Below, piece after piece: positions 1-4,785 of a DNA stretch of 5,978 nucleotides (positions are counted from its first letter, which is position 1; each line of letters opens with the position of its first letter). The position numbers were made by a program, and so were the translations under genes. This DNA comes from Kiritimatiellia bacterium (lineage in GTDB: Bacteria; Verrucomicrobiota; Kiritimatiellia; RFP12; DVOR01): assembly GCA_017646485.1 (NCBI GenBank), contig JAGCML010000140.1:1-5978 (forward strand), read 5' to 3'. Under the pieces are notes generated by a model. It had not been told where the DNA came from and searched no databases. It saw only the letters and a list, made by a program, of their open reading frames with translations.

Positions 1-435
1 AGGGGTGTTGAAGCGAGCGGCCATCATGCGTTCGGCAATCGCCATACCCACGGCATTTGCAATGCCCTGACCGAGCGGGCCAGTGGTGGTTTCAACGCCC
101 GGAACCATGCCGTATTCGGGGTGACCCGGTGTGCGGCTACCGAGTTGGCGGAATTGTTTCAAATCGTCCAAGGAAAGTTTGTGGCCGGAGAGATGGAGCA
201 AGGCATAAAGCAAGGAGGAACCATGCCCGCCCGACATAACAAAGCGGTCGCGATCGGCCCATGCAGGATCTGCACCACAAATTTTCAAATGGCGCAACCA
301 CAAAACGGCCGCAACATCAGCGAGCCCCAATGCCACACCCGGGTGACCAGAGTTGGCGGTTTGCACTTCATCTGCGGCAAGGCAACGCAATGTATTCGCT
401 GCCAAAAGCATCTCGTTTGAGTCAAGTTTGCTCAT
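1..435 (-). CDS. tkt: Transketolase, N-terminal part (gene runs off the left edge)
   Basis: Thiamine-diphosphate enzyme of the non-oxidative pentose phosphate pathway, cytosolic, moving two-carbon ketol units between sugar phosphates (EC 2.2.1.1). The 145 visible residues start [17 protein letters not shown] and contain the family landmarks in order: [19 protein letters not shown] (His31), [20 protein letters not shown] (His71), [10 protein letters not shown] (His105) and [20 protein letters not shown] at about 113-132, which belongs to the ThDP/Mg-binding pyrophosphate domain. The three histidines match active-site or cofactor-contact positions known in E. coli transketolase. Full-length enzymes have about 660 residues, so roughly three quarters lies outside the window. 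The start ATG (433-435) is chosen because it has AGAGG seven bases upstream and a good promoter beyond. It is a separate transcription unit from the dGTPase gene, 429 bp away. Family assignment is very secure; the paralogue (tktA or tktB type) cannot be told. Confidence 0.96.
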   Translation of the reverse strand, partial: MSKLDSNEMLLAANTLRCLAADEVQTANSGHPGVALGLADVAAVLWLRHLKICGADPAWADRDRFVMSGGHGSSLLYALLHLSGHKLSLDDLKQFRQLGSRTPGHPEYGMVPGVETTTGPLGQGIANAVGMAIAERMMAARFNTP

Positions 436-442
436 GTAAAAA

Positions 443-447
443 CCTCT
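443..447 (-). promoter_or_regulatory. Ribosome binding site of transketolase
   Basis: On the minus strand AGAGG lies seven bases before the ATG at 433-435. It is the only convincing Shine-Dalgarno match in the window: the SNF2 and dGTPase starts have none. It supports the chosen transketolase start. Confidence 0.75.
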
Positions 448-470
448 ATTTAGGGCAAAATTAAGTAATT

Positions 471-499
471 AGTATAGCAAAAATATGGGAAAATGACAA
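471..499 (-). promoter_or_regulatory. Sigma70-type promoter of transketolase
   Basis: On the minus strand a -35 box TTGTCA (494-499) is separated by exactly 17 bases from a -10 box TATACT (471-476). The -10 box is preceded by TGC, which fits an extended -10 element (TGn). Both boxes are five of six to consensus and lie in an AT-rich island between GC-rich stretches. Transcription would start near 463-465, giving a leader of about 28-30 nt before the ATG. It is only about 20 bp from the edge of the hairpin array. Confidence 0.85.
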
Positions 500-519
500 C
501 CTCTCGAAAAAATAGAGGA

Positions 520-717
520 GCGACTTCGCCGCTGTGGATTACGCGAGCGGGGTTCGCTGAGGATTACGATGCTTCGCATCTGTGGATTTCCCAGCCCTTC
601 GGGCTCGGGCGCATCTATCCGCACCTGCGGTGCTGTGGATTACGGGCCTGGAGGCCCTGTGGATTACGCATGCTGGCGCATGCTGTGGATTACGCGGCTG
701 ACGCCGCTGTGGATTAG
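520..717. repeat. Array of eight different hairpins joined by a conserved 10-nt linker
   Basis: The linker TGTGGATTAC occurs at 533-542, 634-643, 658-667 and 684-693, with close variants at 558-567 (TGAGGATTAC), 581-589 (TGTGGATTT) and 708-717 (TGTGGATTAG). The linker at 610-620 is degenerate. Between linkers are self-complementary segments: 520-532 (5-bp stem, TTC loop, one A/C mismatch that becomes G/U on the minus strand), 543-557 (6 bp with one G/T, GGG loop), 568-580 (GATGC/GCATC, TTC loop), 590-609 (8 bp with a one-base bulge, TTC loop), 621-633 (GCACC/GGTGC), 644-657 (GGGCC/GGCCC), 668-683 (GCATGC/GCATGC) and 694-707 (GCGGC/GCCGC). The stems differ in sequence while size and position stay constant; the period is about 24-26 nt. 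Reading frames shift from unit to unit, so it is not a coding repeat. It lies between the dGTPase stop and the transketolase promoter. Function unknown. Confidence 0.9.
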
Positions 718-747
718 TGGTGGATGTGGGGCTGGTTTTATCGTAGT

Positions 748-767
748 CCCCTCCCACTGCGGAGGGG
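748..767. other. GC-rich hairpin (7-bp stem, 6-nt loop)
   Basis: CCCCTCC at 748-754 pairs with GGAGGGG at 761-767 around a six-base loop. It lies 30 bp beyond the hairpin array toward the dGTPase gene. No T-run follows on either strand, so it is not a typical intrinsic terminator. In the minus direction it would fold in the 3' untranslated region of the dGTPase transcript, where it could protect the end of the mRNA. Confidence 0.6.
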
Positions 768-791
768 GAGAATAAGCGTGGTGCGGAGGGG
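758..791. repeat. Direct repeat TGCGGAGGGG, two copies 24 nt apart
   Basis: TGCGGAGGGG is found at 758-767 and 782-791. The first copy supplies the right arm of the hairpin at 748-767 and the second supplies the left arm of the hairpin at 786-807. The 24-nt spacing matches the period of the neighbouring hairpin array, which suggests that the whole interval grew by one process. Confidence 0.6.
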
Positions 792-814
792 CGCGGTGTC
801 GCCCCTCATCTTTT
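786..814 (+). terminator. Terminator-like hairpin facing the plus strand
   Basis: An 8-bp GC-rich stem (GAGGGGCG at 786-793 with CGCCCCTC at 800-807, six-base loop) is followed on the plus strand by ATCTTTT. That is the layout of a weak intrinsic terminator. It points the wrong way for every gene in the window: on the minus strand the stem is followed by CGCACC, without a T-run. It could end a plus-strand transcript of the hairpin array, or stop antisense transcription from entering the dGTPase gene. The T-run is short, so activity is uncertain. Confidence 0.35.
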
Positions 815-868
815 AATAGGAAGTGTCGCCCCTCGTTTAACAAGGAGGCTTCGCCTATTCTCTTTTAA
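796..868. repeat. Three degenerate repeat units of ~26-nt period, the last over the dGTPase stop
   Basis: The units lie at 796-816, 823-840 and 848-868. The first two share the exact 12-mer GTGTCGCCCCTC (796-807 and 823-834), and all three end in TTTAA; the first and third share TCTTTTAAT (809-817 and 861-869). The third unit is the most diverged (GCTTCGCC in place of GTGTCGCC) and contains the stop codon of the dGTPase gene (865-867). It also holds a small AGGC/GCCT hairpin with a TTC loop (846-856), the same loop as three hairpins in the array at 520-717. No open reading frame fits the region. Confidence 0.6.
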
Positions 869-2169
869 TGGAGGCCTTCGCTAAAGCGATGGAGGTAGGC
901 ATCGGTCATGCCAGTGATGAAATCAAACATGGTGTGGAGCCACCAGGAGAAGGGGCGCGTTTGATTGGCGGCGATAAAGGCTTCGCCGTAGGTGTATTTT
1001 CGTAAGAGCGCCTCATTGTACTTGGGGCGTTCGGCACGAATGTGGCGTGTGACAGAGAAACACGCATCTAAGACGCGCTGGAAGTGGAGTTGGGCATTGA
1101 GCTCTTTTCTCACCTTGGCGGCGTCATCGAAGACGATTTTATAATTTTCCTTGAGCGTGTGCAGTCTTTGCCAGGTGGGAGAGGAGGCTTCAAAGGAGGC
1201 AAGGGACTCGGGATGTTGGAAGGCGTGTGTGAGGTCTTCAGTAAAAGACTGCATGAGGTCACCGATGACCTTGGCGCGGAGGAAGGAGAGATTGACCGAG
1301 GGAGAGGTGAGGGTGTGAGGCGTTTCTAAGAGTTGCAGATACCACTCACGAACGAGACGTTCATCCAGGATGCCCATGAGGACGGCATCTTCGCAGTCGG
1401 TTACACAGTAACAAATATCATCTGCGATTTCGGTGAGATACGAGAGCGGATGACGTTTGATGCCGTCTTCATCTTTTAAGCCGAGCGCTTCAGTGACGCA
1501 GGAGAAGGCGGGTTTAGCGGTTTGGAAACACGAAAACTTCGCTGACGGAGTTTCGATGGCGCACCGCGGATACTTCATGAGGGCGCCGAGACTGGCGCAG
1601 GTGAGACGAAAATAGGCGCCTTCTGCGGGCGAGGGGTGACTCAACAGACGAAAGGCCTGGGCATTTCCATCAAACTTTCGAAAATCCTCAAGGATGGCTT
1701 CAGGTGCGGGTATATCTGGACAGGGGGCATCTTCTGCGAGCAAGGCAGCGAGTTCTTCCGCGTGTTCCTCCACCCAAGCTTGAATGGCAAATTCTCCTGC
1801 GTGACCATAGGGGGGATTACCGATATCATGTCCGAGGCAAGCCGCTTTTACATGGAGGGTGGCGGCGGTGACGTCTTCGGGGGAGAGGCCCAAACGCGCG
1901 GTGAGGCGTTGGGCCAAGCCTGCGCCAGTTTCCGCCACCTCCAAAGACTGGGTGAGGCGGTTGTGGACATAATCGACCTTTGCCAACGGGTGTACCTGCG
2001 TTTTGCCGGCGAGCCGTCGGAAGGGGGCAGAGAAGATAATGCGTTGGATATCGGCCTCAGCGGGGGTACGCGGGGGCGTTTCCTCCTGGTAATAGCATTC
2101 GATTCGCCCCTCCGCATCAAGATGCAGGCGGTTGGCATTGAGGAGTTGGTTCCAATCTAAAGCGCGCAT
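865..2169 (-). CDS. dgt: dGTP triphosphohydrolase (HD-domain dNTPase) with an altered metal site
   Basis: Family members cut dGTP (some also other dNTPs) into the nucleoside and inorganic triphosphate in the cytosol, and so tune the dNTP pool. The protein has 434 residues; E. coli Dgt has 505. Family signatures appear in order: FRRLAGKTQVHPL (50-62), HNRLTQSLEVAETG (69-82), CLGHDIGNPPYGHAGE (111-126, His114-Asp115 metal pair, His123 and Glu126 catalytic-type residues), FDGNAQ (166-171), EIADDICYCVTDCEDAV (247-263, Asp250 fourth metal ligand, Tyr254), and a C-terminal FITGMTDAY. The H-HD-D metal set is incomplete: the first His of the usual RLTHSLEV motif is Gln74 (codon CAG). The start ATG follows the SNF2 stop by 21 nt and lacks a Shine-Dalgarno sequence, so translation probably depends on the upstream gene. 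The MRALDWNQLL start resembles other dGTPases. The family call is firm; catalytic competence is uncertain. Confidence 0.93.
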   Translation of the reverse strand: MRALDWNQLLNANRLHLDAEGRIECYYQEETPPRTPAEADIQRIIFSAPFRRLAGKTQVHPLAKVDYVHNRLTQSLEVAETGAGLAQRLTARLGLSPEDVTAATLHVKAACLGHDIGNPPYGHAGEFAIQAWVEEHAEELAALLAEDAPCPDIPAPEAILEDFRKFDGNAQAFRLLSHPSPAEGAYFRLTCASLGALMKYPRCAIETPSAKFSCFQTAKPAFSCVTEALGLKDEDGIKRHPLSYLTEIADDICYCVTDCEDAVLMGILDERLVREWYLQLLETPHTLTSPSVNLSFLRAKVIGDLMQSFTEDLTHAFQHPESLASFEASSPTWQRLHTLKENYKIVFDDAAKVRKELNAQLHFQRVLDACFSVTRHIRAERPKYNEALLRKYTYGEAFIAANQTRPFSWWLHTMFDFITGMTDAYLHRFSEGLH

Positions 2170-2190
2170 AGTAGAGCCGAATGAGAATGT

Positions 2191-4725
2191 TTAGGGCGAA
2201 GGTTTGGGTGCGGAGGCCTGTTGGCGACGCAACAACCCCATAAGCGTGTCGGTCGGCAATCGCGCCAACAAGGCTGCGGACGTGGGCGCGACAACGGTTT
2301 CTGAGAGGAAGCGCTTTTCGCTGAGCATTCTGGAGATGTTATCCTCCAACGTGCCACGACAGATGAGATGGTGCACCACCACGGTACGCTTTTGACCAAT
2401 ACGATGGACACGGTCAGTGGCCTGCGCCTCTACGGCAGGATTCCACCAACGGTCCAAGTGGACGACATGGTTCGCTTTTGTCAAGGTGAGGCCGAAGGCA
2501 CCCGTACGGAGGGAAAGGATGAAGATGCCAGGACGAGGAGAACTGTTAAAGCCTTCAATCTCATTGCGACGTTGTGCAGCGGAGAGGTCGCCGTGAATGA
2601 AGGGAACGTGTTGGCCAAAGCGTTCAGCGAGGATCTTCTGCAAGCGCGCCCCTGCACGCGCGAACTGCGTGAAGATGAGCAGACTCTCACCGCGTTCAAG
2701 AATTTCCTCAACGAGCGGTAAGAGGATATCCAACTTACCCGAACTGAAATTTCCGCCGGCGTTATTGGGGATGTCGGTCTCAACGCCATTGCAGATTTGT
2801 TTCAACCGCGTGAGCAAGGCCAAAACCGCACCTGTGCGTCCAGACGCCTCGCCATTACGAGAATCGCGTGCGTATTCAGCAAGGGCGAGGTCATATTCAG
2901 CCGACTGTGCAGGGGTGAGAGGCGCGTAGTGTTCTTGTTGGATCTTCGGCGGCAATTCAGCCAAAATGCCTGGATCAGACTTTAGACGGCGCAAGAGGAA
3001 GTGCGACACTGCGCGACGCAAACGCGTGGGATCCTTGTAACGTTCGGTAAAATCGCGTCGCGTCCCGAAGAGATCGGGGTTCAGGAAGTCAAGAATGCTC
3101 CAGAGATCTTCCAATTTATTCTCAATGGGTGTACCCGTGAGCGTGAGGCGAAACTCGGCTGGAAGCGAACGCGCCGCCTGCGATTGACGCGTGTGCGGAT
3201 TCTTAATGAGTTGCGCTTCATCTAAGACGAGTGTCTTCCATTGAACACGGCGCAAGGTGGCATAGTCACGCCAGAGGTAACCATACGCCGTCAAGGTGAC
3301 ATCGGCAGCCTGAGCCAATTTGCAAAAGCCCTCATTCTGGACACGTTCTGGGCCATCATGACGCAAGACCCGCAAGTGCGGCGCCCACTGGGCAAGTTCG
3401 CGTTCCCACACGGGAAGAACGGTGAGTGGCGCAACGATGAGCGCGGGGCCCTTTCGAGAGAGGAGAAAGGCGATAGACTGCAAGGTCTTGCCTAAGCCCA
3501 TATCATCGGCAAGGCAGACCCCCAATCCATGCGCAGCTGCCTGCATGAGCCAACACACTCCCTGCGCTTGATAAGGCCGCAGCACATTGCGCAACGGCAA
3601 TTCGCCCTCGGGCGGTTGCGTCATCTCGCGGAGGAAGTTCTGGACGTCCTGTGCGTCAGGGGCGATACGCAGTGCGCCTGCTAAGAGAAGCGGAAGCGCC
3701 TGACGCGTGGAGAGTTCCTCTGGGCCGATATTTTCCAAGAGGGTCTTGAGCGCTTGTAAATCCAGAAAGTGCCACGCATCATTAAGAAAGACTAAGGGAT
3801 CGCCCGCATCAACAATTGCCTGCGCCTCCTCAATACTCATCTCAATTCCACCAAAGGTGATGGTGCGCGTCACTTTGACGGTTTCTTTTTCAACGCCCGT
3901 GGCTGTTTCGTGAAGTTCGGGAACATGAAGCTCTAATTCTTTTGGTAGAGCAACGGAAAAGGCCGCAGCGCGAAGAACAGGGACGGCTTCACGTAAGAAA
4001 CGGGCAAAGGTGGCATCACTCCAGGGTTGGGGCAACCCCAAAATCGGCGCAATCGTAACCGCTTGACCTAAGAGACGGAGTTTGGTGACAGAGGGGAAAT
4101 GGCCGGGCTTTTTGCCATTGACTGCGAAATCAACCCACCATCCACGCGCATCATGGTGTGGCACCAAGGGTAAGGCTGAGCGGCCACCTTCGAAAAGCGG
4201 TGCAGCCCACATAGAGAGTTCGGTGGCGAGCGCATCGGAAGTGAGGGCAAGGGTTGCTTGGGGGGCTCGTAAGGCGGTGAGCAGTGCATCGTCTGGTGCG
4301 TAAAACTTGTGTTTAATCGCCTGAGCACGGGTAAGCACGGTGGAAGAAGTTGAGCGCATCCAGAGGTCGGTGAGCGCCTGGAAGAGGGCTTCATCGGCGC
4401 CTTCGGGAACAACTGTGGCGCGCCACCGCGCTTCATTGCCTTCGATGACAGGTGCGACACACCCTGCAGAAACGGCGCGCACCATAAGGGAGAAGAGGCG
4501 GGCGGCCTCTTGGATGTCATTGCCATAGACCAGCGTTTGGGATTTGGCGCCATGGGCAATGCATTGGAGCGCTTGCAATACACCGCGGTCTTCTAAGACC
4601 ACTTCACGCCATCCATGGAAGAGAAAGGCAACAGCCGAACGCAATGCTGGCGCAGAGACTGCAACGCCAAAGGCCTCTCCAGTGAGAGAGAGGCGTCGAT
4701 GCTCATGGCGAAGGTGCAGAATCAT
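2191..4725 (-). CDS. SNF2-family helicase-like ATPase (HepA/RapA-like superfamily 2)
   Basis: An 844-residue double-stranded nucleic acid translocase, likely acting on DNA or on protein-DNA complexes. The ATPase core is complete: LRPYQAQGV (382-390), Walker A DDMGLGKT (407-414), LIVAPLTVLPVW (429-440), motif II DEAQ (502-505), LTGTPIEN (529-536), motif IV LLIFTQF (682-688), HGDLS (711-715), and motifs V-VI at 740-778 with RTGAFGLTL, HLDRWWNPA and DRVHRIGQ holding the arginine fingers (Arg772, Arg775). Residues 1-370 form an accessory region; HFLDLQALKTLL and the leucine-rich stretch after it (about 319-350) recall the SNF2-associated domain of bacterial SNF2 proteins. No SWIM-type zinc finger, nuclease or transmembrane segment is seen. 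The start ATG at 4723-4725 lacks a Shine-Dalgarno sequence; no better in-frame start lies between it and thrC. It sits 60 nt after thrC and 21 nt before the dGTPase gene. Exact role unknown: possibilities include RNA polymerase recycling, repair or phage defence. Confidence 0.93.
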   Translation of the reverse strand: MILHLRHEHRRLSLTGEAFGVAVSAPALRSAVAFLFHGWREVVLEDRGVLQALQCIAHGAKSQTLVYGNDIQEAARLFSLMVRAVSAGCVAPVIEGNEARWRATVVPEGADEALFQALTDLWMRSTSSTVLTRAQAIKHKFYAPDDALLTALRAPQATLALTSDALATELSMWAAPLFEGGRSALPLVPHHDARGWWVDFAVNGKKPGHFPSVTKLRLLGQAVTIAPILGLPQPWSDATFARFLREAVPVLRAAAFSVALPKELELHVPELHETATGVEKETVKVTRTITFGGIEMSIEEAQAIVDAGDPLVFLNDAWHFLDLQALKTLLENIGPEELSTRQALPLLLAGALRIAPDAQDVQNFLREMTQPPEGELPLRNVLRPYQAQGVCWLMQAAAHGLGVCLADDMGLGKTLQSIAFLLSRKGPALIVAPLTVLPVWERELAQWAPHLRVLRHDGPERVQNEGFCKLAQAADVTLTAYGYLWRDYATLRRVQWKTLVLDEAQLIKNPHTRQSQAARSLPAEFRLTLTGTPIENKLEDLWSILDFLNPDLFGTRRDFTERYKDPTRLRRAVSHFLLRRLKSDPGILAELPPKIQQEHYAPLTPAQSAEYDLALAEYARDSRNGEASGRTGAVLALLTRLKQICNGVETDIPNNAGGNFSSGKLDILLPLVEEILERGESLLIFTQFARAGARLQKILAERFGQHVPFIHGDLSAAQRRNEIEGFNSSPRPGIFILSLRTGAFGLTLTKANHVVHLDRWWNPAVEAQATDRVHRIGQKRTVVVHHLICRGTLEDNISRMLSEKRFLSETVVAPTSAALLARLPTDTLMGLLRRQQASAPKPSP

Positions 4726-4748
4726 GCGGACGAGAGAACAGACAGTTA

Positions 4749-4772
4749 CGCCACCGGTGAGAATCGGTGGCG
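4749..4772. other. Intercistronic stem-loop between thrC and the SNF2 gene
   Basis: A perfect 8-bp inverted repeat, CGCCACCG at 4749-4756 and CGGTGGCG at 4765-4772, with an 8-nt loop, lies in the 60-nt gap. On the minus strand it is followed by TAACTGTCTGTTCTC, which is pyrimidine-rich but not a U-tract, so it is a poor intrinsic terminator. It could be a processing or mRNA-stabilising element that sets different levels for thrC and the downstream genes, or a leaky terminator. Confidence 0.6.
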
Positions 4773-4785
4773 CAAGCGGTATCGT

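Larger units (their letters stand above)
443..518. repeat. 9-bp inverted repeat flanking the transketolase promoter
   Basis: CCTCTATTT at 443-451 and its exact reverse complement AAATAGAGG at 510-518 bracket the -10 and -35 boxes. The left arm contains the ribosome binding site. The right arm lies just upstream of the -35 box, so it is not in the transcript and the two arms cannot pair in the mRNA. The right arm can also pair locally with CCTCT at 500-504, giving a 5-bp stem with a 9-nt loop. It could be an operator-like site, but chance is not excluded for arms this short in AT-rich DNA. Confidence 0.4.

Noticed and set aside
520..532. Intrinsic terminator of the dGTPase operon formed by the last array hairpin and the following T-run on the minus strand
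   Set aside because: The T-run (507-512) begins about seven bases after the stem and is separated from it by CTCCTCTA, and the stem is only 5 bp, so the geometry is poor. It also overlaps the upstream edge of the transketolase promoter.
520..717. CRISPR array
   Set aside because: The constant element is only 10 nt and the segments between copies are 13-20 nt palindromes. CRISPR repeats are about 23-40 nt with non-palindromic unique spacers, and no cas gene is present.
493..717. Small open reading frame across the hairpin array, plus strand
   Set aside because: The repeat units are translated in different frames from copy to copy because spacing is not a multiple of three, and there is no ribosome binding site. 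The frame is open by GC-rich chance.
539..757. Small open reading frame across the array, minus strand
   Set aside because: The peptide is only the translated hairpins and linkers in shifting frames, with no recognisable domain.
1636..2160. 174-codon reading frame on the plus strand
   Set aside because: It lies wholly antisense to the conserved N-terminal half of the dGTPase, and its glycine-rich product shows no motif. It is a shadow of the real gene.
4068..4583. 171-codon minus-strand frame inside the SNF2 gene
   Set aside because: It overlaps the intact SNF2 frame on the same strand, is low-complexity in Pro and Ser, and resembles no family.
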